From the NCBI GenBank assembly GCA_011109175.1, contig RDEW01000004.1, forward strand, positions 1,569,591-1,633,590: a stretch of DNA of 64,000 nucleotides, in the 5' to 3' direction. A program made the position numbers and the translations under genes. Below the pieces are notes generated by a model. That model was not told where the DNA came from. It was given only the letters and a program-made list of their open reading frames with translations, and made no database searches. Source of the stretch: Dicyema japonicum (Eukaryota; Dicyemida; Rhombozoa; Dicyemidae). Each line of letters opens with the position of its first letter. Position 1 is the first letter of the stretch. Below, in pieces: positions 38,133 through 49,515 of this stretch.

Positions 38133-38175
38133 TGTCACATGGGCGGCGCGTAACGCATGGGCAGCCTGTTACATT
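38133..38175 (+). repeat. Left terminal inverted repeat of the Ginger-like element
   Basis: Begins TGTCACATGGGC and ends ATGGGCAGCCTGTTACATT; the last 19 bases match the right end perfectly in reverse complement, the middle 12 differ at about 6 positions. Confidence 0.85.
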
Positions 38176-38287
38176 TTTTCGACCTTGAAAAGGTCTTTTG
38201 ATTATCCGACATTTAATTTTGTATATCCGATTTATATCGTGATTTAATCCTGTTAAATTAGTTTTTTATTCATAAATATTATGATTA

Positions 38288-38847
38288 ATGGCTTCTTACA
38301 AGGGTTTTGTGAAAGATTGCGTTGAATATCAAACTTTAAAAGATGCTTTGCATGATAAATTTCCCGAAAATCTTCCGAGGCACCGAAAATATAGGCTTGT
38401 AAAGAAGATAGAGAATTTTTCTATTATCAATGACAGGTATTGTAAATTTTCAATAATTTTAGACTGTATCTTAAATCAACTGATCCCAAGTTAGTCATAT
38501 CCCTGGATAATGAAACCGAAATGGAGCATGTTGCGAAATCGTTGCACGAGTTTTCACACGGAGGAGTCAATAAAATTGAGTATGAATGTCGACAAAGATA
38601 CTTCACTGTAAAGAATGAGATTATCAGAAAAGTCATTCGAAATTGTGAACTCTGCAAATTTTCGCGTTTTTTAAAAGTTCGTGATTTTTTATAATTGTAG
38701 ATTGGAGATATAAATCACCATGTTTCTGCTTCTTCTCCAAATGAACGTTTTCAGGTAGATCTAATAGACCTGAAAAAATTTTCAACATTAAATGAAAATT
38801 TCTTCGAATTATTACAAAGCTATGAACAGGAAAATGAATGTTCATAA
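38288..38847 (+). pseudogene. Spliced integrase-like transposase, catalytic core deleted
   Basis: ATG 38288; exons 38288-38436, 38463-38676 and from 38701, with introns of 26 and 24 nt, the same size as host introns. The product has an HX3H...CX2C integrase zinc domain (LHEFSHGG...YECRQRYFTVK...CELC) and then NERFQVDLIDL, the start of the rve catalytic core with its first Asp, as in KRBA2/SCAND3-type integrases. After about 6 more residues the frame runs out to a stop at 38845-38847. A C-terminal piece KYTFNMGDKVSIKNINRFGL lies downstream in another frame (about 38855-38915), continuing after one more frame change to about 39036. The D-D-E core of well over 100 residues is missing, so no active transposase is expected. 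Confidence 0.75.
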
Positions 38848-39162
38848 TAGTAAATATACTTTTAACATGGGAGATAAAGTATCAATCAAAAACATTAATA
38901 GGTTCGGGCTAAAAAGGACTTTGGAACAAATCCCTCATTGCGACTGGATAAGTTTGAGTCTCAGTATTATCCAGTTGCAGAAATAATTAATATTTTATTG
39001 AATAATCGCGTGGAGGTAGTTTTAAATAGTTTAATTTGAAAATTCGAAAGGAGAAATATCGACTGTATTAATGAGTAGACTAAAAAAAGTTACTTAAATT
39101 TAATTTTTTGTGGTTAATAAATCATTTATAAAATTAATTGAAGTTAATCTTGGTTCAAGGTT

Positions 39163-39205
39163 AATGTAACAGGCTGCCCATAGGTAACGCTTGGCCCATG
39201 TGACA
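39163..39205 (-). repeat. Right terminal inverted repeat of the Ginger-like element
   Basis: Reverse complement begins TGTCACATGGGC and ends ATGGGCAGCCTGTTACATT; followed directly by the GAATA duplication. Confidence 0.85.
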
Positions 39206-41139
39206 GAATATTAGTAGAAAAAATTTTTCCAACCAAGATTTTCCTCGAAACAGTGTCAAAGGCTTTGTTGATGTCAATAGAAACCAAGATTGTGCGTTTG
39301 TGAGGCGGAGGATGGGTGTTAAAACCGTCGGCAATGAACTGCGATAAAGTTGCCAAGTATGTAGCGGTGCACCTACCGCGGAGGAAACCATGTTGAAATA
39401 TAGGACGCGGAAGATACGGAATAATGACTGATAATACAAGTTTCTCCATAATTTTTGACAGTGTGCTGGTAACGGAAATAGGCCTGTAGGATGCAGGTTC
39501 TGTCTCTGGTTTCCCAGCCTTCAATATCGGTCTGATGATAGAATTCTTCCAAATCTTAGGAATAATATTATAGTTAATGGACAGATTGTATATATGCGTG
39601 AGGTAGCCAATTGCGTAGTGGCTTAGGTGTTTTAGGTGAATAGAAGATACTTTGTCAGGCCCGCACGCCCGTGAGCTCTTTAATCTGGTGATCACATCCA
39701 AGACTTGGTCATCTGTGAATAGTTCGTGATAAGGTTCCTTCTTCGGTTTATGGGCACGCACCTTAATGTCCAGGTGTTTCGAGAATGGTTTGAAGCTAAT
39801 TCCAGCGTAATGTTTCATAAGGATGTTAGGATGTAGGTGGCATAAGTGTTCAGGAGAAGACTTTCCGGTTCCGTCTGCATCATCCAGCTCCGACTTGACT
39901 TGTTTAAGAGTTTTCCAGAAGTGTCGGGATGTACTTTTCCTGTCGAGGTGGTTAACTAGATGCTGCCATCTCTTGTCCTTGTGTTCTTTTATGCTCTGAC
40001 AGATTTTTATTCAGTTGTCTGAGGGCTGTCAAAGACTTCATGTCCAACAGATGGCATCTCTTCAGCCGGTCTCTTTGTTTTATAAGACTTATTGTATAAG
40101 AGCTGAGGGTAGGAATAAACTTCTTGTATGACGATATAGGAATAAAAATATGGTCAGCTTTCTGAATGGCAGCGCTGATAATTTCTGCGGCCTCGTCAAT
40201 AGAGCGTATTGGGAAGGATAATCTCCGGCCAAGAATTTATCCACAAGGTTACTGAAACCAGACCAGTCAACCTTCGTATAATCCTTGAATCTTTTTGATT
40301 CCGCCGACCGTCTCCTGTATCGTCGAAGACCTCTCAATTTTAGAAGGATTGGATTGTGGTCACTGGGAAGCCGTAAAAGACGTTCCAGGAAATGAGTCCA
40401 GCCAGAGAAGGTGAGCATAATGTTAAGTCGGGGGATGTGCAGCTATCAGTCATCCTTAATGGGGTCCTCGTATGTGAGTTAGGGTTGTTCAGTATAATCA
40501 GGTCAGGAAGATAATTTGCAATGAGTTCTCCTCGGTTATCAGAGGATTGGGAAGTGAGCCAAACGGATGTCGTGCATTAAGATCCCCACATAACAGTAGA
40601 TTTTTCAATGTTGAAATGCGTGATAAATCAGGGGTGTAAGATGACGGACACGATCCTTGTGGAGGAATATATATTAGCCAAATGGATCCAAAAGGATGGG
40701 AATAACTCGATTTTGACAGTAATCTGCTCCAAAGTCTTGTCGGAGCCAAGAAGCTCCGAGGTTCGTTGGTTGTATCCATAAAAAGAATATCGTTCTTTAT
40801 AATAGTAAGTAGTCCTCCTCCGCGTCCTCCCTGACGATCTTTACGGATCACTGTGTATCCGGGAAAAGAGGGTGTTGGTATGGAGGGAGATAGCTTGGAC
40901 TCCTGTATTAAAGCGAGGTCAGCCTCATTATCGCGGAGGAGTGCCCGGAGTTCAAAGATTTTCTTCCTGATCCCATTCGTATTCAGTTGTATAATTGTAA
41001 AACCTCTCCATGGACCAGGATTGGTTTCGACGGCTAGAGTACGAGCACATAGTTTCCATTCCAGACCAATTTGATTTGTATGTGGTAACTTATTATTATT
41101 TATTATTTTTTTGGAAAAATCGCCGCGTGGCCCATGTAT

Positions 41140-41425
41140 TGCTACGTGGCTAATTGGTTAAATTTTTCTGATTGTTTTGTTTGTTCCTCCCATTTCCCTT
41201 CCTATTGGAGTGGCATCATGTGATACACCTGTCTAGGTGGCGCCCAGTGTCAGGCCGGCAGGAAAAAGGATCATTTGCTCTCCCCCACTCCACTGGAAGG
41301 GTTTCCTCAACTGCAAGTAATGGACGTCTTTTTCCTTTTATGCTGATTACGGATGGACTCTGTTTCTGTGGAAGTGGAAACTGGATACACTTAATAAGTT
41401 GTTTACTTTAACTTTTTTCTCGGTG
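41140..41425 (+). mobile_element. Jockey-like LINE 3' region
   Basis: G+C-richer sequence ending with GTTGTTTACTTTAACTTTTT and CTCGGTGTGTCCGGGGTTTA, the same 3' end as at 29485-29540. Upstream coding is too decayed to read. Confidence 0.5.
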
Positions 41426-41835
41426 TGTCCGGGGTTTAAATTAAATTAAATTATTAACCCCGGCTTCGCCAGCAAGTGGGAAGCCGGCGACCATCAGAGA
41501 GCGTGCAGTCCGGACAGGCCGCTCCCAGAGATCCTCGACTTTTGCATCCGGTGGTCCAGGGCAGGGAAAAAGGTCCCGAACTACTCTGCCAGCCAGAAAA
41601 GGGTGGTGTCCACATCGTAGGCGAGCCAGTCCGATTCTGATCTTCCTCGGGAGCGATTGTTCCGTTGGACTGATATCAGGGGGGAAGCGCTCCAAGACTT
41701 TGTTATATTGAAGTGTCCTAATGGCCCGTGTTGAGATGAAATCATGGATTCGGCGGGTCCAAGTTGAGTCTTCTTGAGGGGGGGTGATCTTTGACAAGGC
41801 TCTTTGTAGGTCAAAGATGGTCCGGGGTTTAAATA
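41425..41835 (-). mobile_element. Jockey-like LINE C-terminus, opposite orientation
   Basis: Minus-strand frame 41797-41441 encodes LPRKIRIGLARLRCGHHPFL then FPCPGPPDAKVEDLWERP, a C-terminal cysteine/histidine region like LPRR.R..LARLR.GH.P.L of Jockey/I-type ORF2 proteins. It ends in GCCGGGGTTAATAATTT on the minus strand, tail to tail with the plus-strand LINE. Another relative is at 43890-44090. Confidence 0.6.
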
Positions 41836-42003
41836 AATAATGTGGTAACTTCTAGTAAATAACTTTAATTAAAATATCATTAATTTATAAATTATTATTA
41901 GTTTTTTTTTAAATTACTTTGTTTGTGTATGTTCTTGTGTGGCTAATTATTTTTTTAATTTTTTCCTTTCATATAAATATTTTATTCTCAATATAGATAT
42001 TAA

Positions 42004-43812
42004 ATGTCATCTAAGTCTTCGTCCAACAAAAATACGGATAAAAAGTGGGATGAAGGTCTAAATTTCGGTATGTTTAAAATTATTGAAATCATCATAAATT
42101 TTAGCTGTCAATTTCCGACTTTTATTTTTCGAATAATTTTAAATTCTTAGAGCCTGGTCTTTTGCTAAAACAATTCAAAATCGAGACAAAGGATGACGGA
42201 TCATACATTATGGTGAATTCTCTAAGAGATCGGATTTTACACGGAGTAGTTTTAGGAGAATTAAGACGTGGAGAAGAATTCGAACTAAATAGAGCACGTG
42301 AATATGCAATAAGAGAAAATACACGTGGAATTTTAGAAAAGCACAAAACAGTCCACGAAAAAGAGGTTTTATCTTTTATCTCAAATTAAGCGACTGCGAA
42401 ACTTAGAAGGAACTTTAGCAAGACAGCAGGCATTAGCATTGCTGGGAAGGTTTTGGGTTTATTAATTTTAGAATTTATGTTGGAAGCATAACTTTTGACA
42501 TTACTGAGGATGACATTAAAGAATTGTTCTGTGTGTTCGGACCCATCAAATACATAAATATGTCGATTGATCCCTCAACAAAAAATCATAAGGGATTCGC
42601 TTTTTTGGAGTATGAGACACCCGAAGCAGCACAATTGGCAATTGATTACATGAATAATGCTATTGTGACTGAAAAGAATATTAAGGTTGGTCGACCTACA
42701 CCTTTGTCTCAATCCCACGATGTTATTACTTCAATGGCCGCAGAGGCTGATAGATTAAATAGGATTTATGTCTCCGCTATCAGTCCTAGTGTTGATTCAA
42801 AGGACCTGACAAAAATTTTCAGCGTATTTGGTAAAGTTAAGCAATGTCACCTTATACGCTCCAGTAGAAAAGATAAGCTGTAAGTTTTTTACATAAAAAT
42901 CATTATTTTCACGTTTTATTCACTTGCTGTTAAATTATTGTCTTTTTTACTTTTAGAGCCTGCGCTTACTTTGAATATGACAACCCCCTTTCTGCCAGGA
43001 CAGCTATTGCATCTATGAATAATTTCGATCTTGTCGGATCGATTTTGAAAGTCGTCAAAGCTGTCACACCTAACAGTCGGATTTGGGAACCCATACTTCC
43101 CTATCGAATATGCCAAATGATGTTGCTGCTACAGTTGCTGAAATTTCTGCCACTGTTGCAGCCCTTGATGCTCAGGAAATGAAAGTTGATTTACCTCGGG
43201 CTAATATAATAACAAAAAAGAAGAATAATAAATTTGTCAAGGAAGCTCCGGTTATAGATGGACCGACAATATTTGATCCTTTAAAAATCCCGGGGTTTGT
43301 GCCTCCAAAACCTGTGGGTAATTCTTGTATTTTTAAGTCTAGAGGAAATTAAGCCGCCAAGTCCAATAATTGAGAAAATTGAACCTAAGCGAGGTTATAA
43401 AATTTATCATCTCAGCTTCTCCTACTACTGATCCTATCGAAGATGAGGATGACATGAATATTACTAAGAAACGACGCAAGATGGTGTTGGATAGACTAAA
43501 TTTTACACTTCCTGTAATATTTTTCAAAAACCTTTAGAAACGTGTTATGTTGTTGCGCAATATGGTCGATGAAAGCGAAGTTGACGAATATCTAGAATCT
43601 GAAGTCTCTGAGGAATGTCAAAGATACGGAAATGTTATAAAAGTTACGATATATGTTGAGAAAGGTGTTGAACATGAAGTGAAAATATTTGTGGAATTTT
43701 CGTCTCCAGAAGGTTTTTATTTTTAATTTATTGTTTAGAAGCTGAAAAGACTGTAAATATAATGGATAGAAGACAGTTTAATGGTAGAACTATTTTCAGC
43801 TATCTTGTATAA
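42004..43812 (+). CDS. PUF60: PUF60 / Half-pint poly(U)-binding splicing factor
   Basis: Multi-exon gene with introns of 22-26 nt plus two longer ones near the start (about 84 nt, ending 42150) and inside RRM2 (about 75 nt, ending 42957). The product order: an N-terminal part with [19 protein letters not shown]; a [15 protein letters not shown] linker into RRM1 ([52 protein letters not shown]); RRM2 ([40 protein letters not shown]); a low-complexity linker; [12 protein letters not shown]; and a C-terminal UHM ([60 protein letters not shown]). That is the PUF60 layout. It acts with U2AF in 3' splice-site recognition. One base appears missing near 43077-43083. Relevant context: this genome uses exceptionally short introns. 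Confidence 0.92.
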
Positions 43813-43889
43813 CCAGGAAAGTTATGATTTGGGCGATTTTACTGTTTAATTTACATTTTTTAAATTCATTTAAGTTAACTTTACTAACA

Positions 43890-44090
43890 TGACGATTACG
43901 AAACACACATCCAAAACAGGTCGCTTTTAGAGATCCTCAACTTTTTCGTCCACGGCAAGCAGAGAGATCTCAAACTTTTATTCCATCCAGAGATAAACTG
44001 TGCACACAGACTAGGCGTGCGAGTCCCACTCGGAAGCAGTGATTCTGAAGCCCTGATCTCAGGAGAATTGCACCCAAGCATTTTTTTCTT
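43890..44090 (-). mobile_element. Jockey-like LINE C-terminal scrap
   Basis: Minus strand LLPSGTRTPSLCAQFISGWN then a CLPWTKKLRISKSDLF stretch, spaced as in the C-terminal region at 41441-41797. Confidence 0.4.
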
Positions 44091-44429
44091 TAAGCACTAG
44101 TGAACACCAAGTCGCGTAAATTTTCACTTCAGGCTCGGTTTTTTTGGCAGAGGTATTTACTCTGGAAATTTTTTTTGTAGCTTGCTTAAATAATAAGTTT
44201 ATTATCAACCAATTCTGTCGTGAATACTACGGCTTGTGAGGGACCAAAAAATTATATTTATTACATGTTATTTCTAGGCGAATTGTCCTTAATTTTTTAT
44301 AGGCGAGTTCGGGGACAGTTGTCTTAGCCTACTACGGCAAATCAAACATCAATGAATTTCATCTTTATCTGTCATTGTTAAGGACGGCTAGGTAGGGTAA
44401 TTCTCTCTGACAATCTTCTTAATTTTTAA
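44091..44429. other. No gene supported
   Basis: A+T-rich spacer downstream of PUF60; nothing recognisable. Confidence 0.35.
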
Positions 44430-46330
44430 AAGAAATAAAGTATTTAGTTCGATTCCATTCTCATCCATTGATCATCGATGACAACCAGCAATTGTCTGCA
44501 ATGGAGCGGACCTTATTTGCTAATTTCTTGTCAATACATGGACTATGAACGCAGCTTTCAGATTTATTCTTACTCCAATTAGTGTTTTATTTGACCAGAT
44601 ATGCCGCAATAGGTTGAGGACCATTATATGTAATTTTTTCTGCTTTTAAATCTTCATCTCTTAGCACGAGCTTAATTTCTTCATATTCCTCAAGTACACG
44701 TCTCTATGAAGTCTATATCATCGGAATAAATATCGTTTTGTAGTTCTTCTATTCAAATAGAATACAATGAATCTCCTTGGAAGAGAAGTCGTCGGAAATA
44801 TGTTAGTTTTAAGATACTAATTTTCACAACGATGTAGGTGTCCTTCACAGAAGGCTTATTAGGTGAGGAATCTTTCGAAAAGATCTATTAACTTGTTTTT
44901 TTAAGCCATCGAAGGTTCACGAAAAGTTTCAAGTTTTGTATTTTACGCAATGCAGTGAACCACCTATACACCCAAACCATATCTTTAATTGACTTTCTAA
45001 CGGAATCTACTCTAACTTTCAGATACATATTCATCAACCTTATGCGTTATCCTGTTGACGATGACTATATAGAGTTTTGCTGTATCAGGATAGACGGCGT
45101 TTAGAATTATTATCTGAAATCATTAGATTTGAAGTTCTAAGGTCGGAAGAGCTCAATCATTTCTGTTATAATAGAGTGGACAAACTTGAAGTTTTCCACT
45201 CCTTGTCCATGTGGATGTACCTAAGACCTTGTGGGATATTGGAAATGGTCATATCCCTTTGGCAACTTTACATCAAATTGAACCAGGATCATTGAAGATG
45301 TCTTTCTCAGATTTAATGTGTCAGGCATATATTGGAACAATTTTTCATATTCGAGAATGTGTGTGATTGGAACGATGATTTGTCAACGCAGTAGGAAATA
45401 GTCAGTGCTAGATGGAAATATTCATCTGATTCCACCAGGACGTATCTACGATAGCCGGAGGCAGCTGAACTTGTTATTCCTGGATATTCCTATTTGACAT
45501 TGTTTAGCACGAAGCTCTTCTGGCTCAGCTTGTGTCGATGGATATTCATTCCTAAATACCTGTTTAACTGGATAAGAAAGTTTTTAACGGGCAGGTCAAT
45601 ATTCCTAATACCTGTTTAACTGGATAAGAAAGTTTTTAACGGGCAGGTCAATATTCCTAATACCTGTTTAACTGGATAAGAAAGTTCTTAAAGTCGAAAG
45701 AAGTGTCTCTTTTATCAGAGGGTCCTTAAGGGTTCTGCATTAAGTCCAATATTATTGAATATCTTCATGACTAGTTTACCTAAACCACTGAGTCATAATT
45801 CTGATATAATTAACGCGGATAACATTATCATAATAAATGCGTCCAAGAACTCAATTCTCTCTGAAAGGAAACTGAATAACTACATGTCTATCATCGAAGA
45901 TTGGTGTAGTAGAGATGGTTAAAACTCTCATGTCAGAAGTCTAATTCACTTAGCATCAGCCGAGTAAAAAAGCTATCAATGCAGGGATACACCTATCAAG
46001 TGAAAATGTGAATTCGTTACGTTATCTGGAGGTGGATATTGACCATAGCGATGTGTATGAATAAGAAAACTCTGCAAGAATATCCCTACTAGAGGGGACA
46101 AGTAGGCAATCATCAAGTTGGCCTTAAGAAGAAGGCTAATGGATTAATTAACTCAGGAGGAAGATAAACTCCTAACAACAATAAAGTGCGTGATCAGAGG
46201 AGGATAGAGATTTTAAAGATCAGAATCAAAGTCCGAAGCTCATACGTACAGATTAAATTAAACTAAGGAGGAGAGGGAAAACAGTTGAAATGTCCAAACC
46301 TAATGGAAGGACTAAAATACTACATAACTC
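44430..46330. mobile_element. LINE remnants, both strands
   Basis: Plus strand 45550-45900: YLFNWIRKFLTGR, then a degenerate LKGSALSPILLNIFMTSLP and a decayed YADD region (INADNIIIINASKNS), an RTE/Jockey-like reverse transcriptase. Minus strand near 44700-44600 has RVLEEYEEIKLVLRDEDLKA, unassigned. The rest is too decayed to type. Confidence 0.45.
45551..45695 (+). repeat. 52-bp tandem repeat, about 2.8 copies
   Basis: CTGTTTAACTGGATAAGAAA recurs at 45561, 45613 and 45665, exactly 52 bases apart; units are almost identical. It lies inside the LINE reverse transcriptase remnant. Confidence 0.85.
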
Positions 46331-46899
46331 TTTATCTTCTTGTTAGCAATAAAATTTCGTTCATTCAAGCCATAGGCTATTTAAAAGGTTTTTATGCTTG
46401 CCATGTTTATTATTGAATTCCTTTATTATTAAGCTCCATTCACCCGTTTATTTTTTTCTTCCTTTTAGTCGTTTTTGTAGTCTTTTGATTTTCATTTCTT
46501 AATTAACTAAATTTTTTGGGTTTGTCAAGCTTTCTGATCGTAGGCGCAGTTCTTTCAGTAGAAGTGCGAATATCGCATTTTTTGATTGTGTTGGAATTTC
46601 ATCATGGTGGTCTTAATGACTTATCTTACAACATTCTTAATTCTGCTGATCTCTTCTTTCCGTCATTTTGTGAGCGATGCATCTTATAGTATTTTGAGGG
46701 AGAACGTCTCGTAATACACCAGCTTCTCAAGGTCAATTGTAAGATGAGTCTACTAGTAATTATTTTGATTCAAAAGCTACGAATCAGGGATTCCAGAAGA
46801 GTTAATGAGGATAATCTTTTCCAGAAATCTATCACTCCTTCATTCTTAACGCTTTTTCTTGGTAACTTTAATCTTCATGACATTTGTAATAGGTAAATA
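46331..46899. other. No gene supported
   Basis: A+T-rich sequence without a supported feature. Confidence 0.35.
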
Positions 46900-47480
46900 G
46901 CCCACACTTAAGGAATGCATGGCTCGATTTAATGCTTTTGGTCAATGTTTAGAATAAGGAGATTTCTGATCTTCCATAAGAAAGACTTTTCCATCAATCC
47001 AGATAAAAATCAGTGATAAGAACGAGTGCATGTCAAAGATCACTCCAGGGATCTTTTTAGATCTACTGAATAGGATAATGACGTTGCTTATATTCGACTG
47101 TTTATCTTCCCAGTCTCTTATCCTAATTAAAAAAGTTGTGATGAACTTTTCCATGTCAGTCCTTAGGAGTTTCTCCATTAACCAAGCGTTGAGATTATCT
47201 GGGTTTAGTTTAAATTTTAATCTGGCAGCCCGGAGGTCCCTATAGTGTAAACTCAGGACGATGTCGTCAGCATAAATGAGAAGGATATCATTTTCGGTTT
47301 CAATGTGAAGATATCGTCAAGGAATAAATTGAATACAAAGGAGATAGTGAAGATCGTTGAGGAACGGTATTAGAAAAAGTCGAGATATAGACTTTGACTG
47401 TCTGAAGCAAACATGTCCCTCCCATCTTTAGCCAGAGTTTGCGCTTACTAGAGATTTCTGTTCGAAAAATTGGGGATACT
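46900..47480 (-). mobile_element. LINE reverse transcriptase fragment
   Basis: Minus strand 47320-47170: ENDILLIYADDIVLSLHYRD followed by ARLKFKLNPDNLNAWLMEKL, the catalytic YADD and thumb region; continues to about 46940 with KIPGVIFDMHSFLS (compare ILGV..D....F). Broken frames. Confidence 0.6.
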
Positions 47481-47587
47481 CTTTTCGATCATTTTTTACC
47501 CTTTTCGCCATTTCATATAATAAAAAATAATAAATTATTATTATTTGTTAAAAATATTTAAAATTTAACGTGTCTAATATTTACGTT

Positions 47588-49262
47588 ATGTCCTCTTCTT
47601 GTGAGCTTGATTTAAAACCAATATGTGATTTTTTATTGTCACTGAGCGATCATATAAAAAATAACAGTCTCAATGAATTTTTAACAAAGTAATTCATTGT
47701 TAAATATTTTAGATTCAACGATTTAACGACTCAGTATTTTCCTAAGTGTGCTTGGCCAACATTACAGGATCTTTCTCTTAGCAAGACTATTCCCGATAAT
47801 ACTATACAAGGGACTATTTACAACCATTATAGGATCTATGATTTGTACAGTCGTCAACTTGTATTTTTAAATTTTAAAACTCAGAATAATAAAATTTCTG
47901 TCCAGACAGCAAATGATTTGATGACACATTTAAAGAAAATTGTCCGTCTCCTAAGTTTTGAATGAATGTGACTTTTAGTCAAGAAATATCCAGTTGATAG
48001 AAACTCTGTTAAAGTTACCAAAGACAATCGTATTTCCAACACTACGTCTTTTACTGAGATCTACATGTTTGAACTTCTTACGAGTATTGCCTTAGGGGTA
48101 TTTTTCTATATAAAAACTCCATTGAGAATATTAATTTGTTTTTAACCATTTTATAGTTTGAAATAATGGGAAATATGGTATCCCAACAGGAAAATCCATG
48201 GGACTACGAATCTTCCTTGAGATTTTGTAATTTTTGTGATGCTACAGTTTCTATAAATAATTATCTGGGAGACTTTTCAATTTCTCGAAGTAATTTTATA
48301 TAATTATTTATAGATAAATTATATTCGCTACCACCTGTACCAGTTTATATGTCTTATATTTCGCTCATTATTTCACTAAGGATAAACTGTGCAGCTGGAA
48401 AATATAAGGAGGCTCTCTCAGCAGTCGCCAACGTTGATATTTTTAAAGTTTAGACTTAAATTTATTGTTTTAGGATTCTATTCTCGTTTCTCCCTTGTCT
48501 CTTCTGACCTTTCATTATTACAAGGATTCGCTTTATTCATGACTAAGAGAATTGTAGAAGCACGTGATTGCTTTATATCAGCGATTGAAAGGATAAAAAT
48601 AAAAACGGAAAATAACAATTATGTCGTATTTATATTCATATTTTGGTAGATTGGTGAATTAAAAAACAAAATTTGTATCTTGACTGCTGTTTGCTTCAAA
48701 ATATGGCCACTTTGCATAAGACTGAACGGGGAGGAGTTGAACTGTGTCAAAGAACTTTATTCAAGAATAAATAATAAGTATTTATTTAAACAACGATGTA
48801 GTTCTCGATTTCTGGAAGAAGCATTTAAATCTGCGTCTCCCGTTTTTACACCTTCAGTAAAGGATGAAAAATCACATTTGGTTCATTTTCAGTCTCTATT
48901 AAATGAATTCAATAAATTCTCCATGATTATGGAGTTTTTTTGTTTATCTATTTTAGCATGTCAAAAACATATGCCTCTATTCCAGTTTCATTATTTGTTA
49001 ATCGACTTTCACTTGTTGCTTAATTATAATATTTTTAGAGTGAGGACGAATTATCCAATTTTGAGAAAAATTATAAGGTTTTATTAATGCCTCTTTAGTC
49101 GCATAGGAAGTATGCAATTTAAATAGAATTGAAAATTGTCTTGAAATTAAAGTTGAGATTGAAAACGGTTTTGTGGTACTTAGCAGAAAAGAAAGGGAGT
49201 TTGATTTGAATGTGGCTTATAAGGAATTATTTTTCAAATGCGAAAAGGTTGCTTTTAATTAA
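47588..49262 (+). CDS. EIF3L: Eukaryotic translation initiation factor 3 subunit L
   Basis: About eleven exons with introns mostly 23-27 nt (one about 58 nt near 48100, one 31 nt near 49079). Conserved stretches in order: FNDLTTQYFPKCAWPTLQD (compare SFNKLTERFFKTSPWPE of EIF3L), MFELLTSIALG, MSYISLIISLRINCAAGKYK then EALSAVANVDI, FYSRFSLVSSDLSLLQGFAL then FMTKRIVEARDCF, ICILTAVCFKIWPLCIRLNG, EEAFKSASPVFTPSV, KTYASIPVSLFVNRLSLSED (PCI domain) and VEIENGFVVLSRKEREFD. TAA at 49260-49262. It would be a PCI subunit of eIF3 in translation initiation. One G seems missing at the exon start 48474. Several introns have lengths or frames that mimic coding, so simple ORF calls are misleading here. Confidence 0.88.
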
Positions 49263-49515
49263 TTTAATTATAGCTTAAAGGGAAGATTAATTTTAATAAA
49301 ACTTTGAACGTAAAATAAATTGATTTTGGATATTTTCATTTTTTAAGAATATACTTGTGATTTAAAATGAATTAGTTCCCTTGTTTTTAATATTCATTTT
49401 ATTCTCGTCATTCAAGTTCCCTATATTAAATTTAATTTTGTTGTTTTGATAAATCTTGCATCTTATAAATAATTAGAAAATTAAAAATAATATAAGAATG
49501 GTTTTAAATTTATAA

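Larger units (their letters stand above)
38133..39205 (+). mobile_element. Ginger-like cut-and-paste DNA transposon, 1073 bp
   Basis: The element is bounded by 43-bp imperfect terminal inverted repeats (TGTCACATGGGC at the left; TGACA-ending GGCCCATGTGACA at the right; about 6 mismatches in 43) and flanked by GAATA at 38128-38132 and at 39206-39210. It interrupts the reverse transcriptase frame of a LINE on the opposite strand; removing the element with one GAATA restores that frame. It encodes an integrase-type protein with an H2C2 zinc domain (see 38288-38847) and no reverse transcriptase. TGT-starting ends, a 4-5 bp duplication and a Gypsy-like integrase are characters of the Ginger superfamily. 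Most of the catalytic core is deleted, so this copy is non-autonomous. Confidence 0.85.
37128..41065 (-). mobile_element. Jockey-like LINE, most complete copy, split by a DNA transposon
   Basis: On the minus strand: VETNPGPWRGFTIIQLNTNG and ALIQESKLSPS (APE endonuclease, from 41050), GGLLTIIKNDILFMD (40800), LKNLLLCGDLNARHPFG, SDHNPILLKL (40355), ARACGPDKVSS-like finger (39665), YRPISVTSTLSKIMEKLVLS (39480), SIDINKAFDTVSRKILVGKI (39280), then after the inserted element KLWLANFLSGRRGRVV (38110), NGVPQGSPLSPILFNLF (38030), LLSYADDVVIAI (37940), SICSTFTSDRR and the C-terminus ending MEDHRRRMAQVIARTGIT at 37174. A CCCGGGGTTATT-type tail lies at 37128-37142. A few frame breaks exist, but subtracting 38133-39210 joins IFSTNI directly to RPNVKLWLANF in frame. 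Confidence 0.85.

Noticed and set aside
38133-39205. Reading the integrase-like region as an LTR retrotransposon
   Set aside because: No reverse transcriptase, protease or LTRs; instead inverted ends, 5-bp duplication and a cut-and-paste layout.
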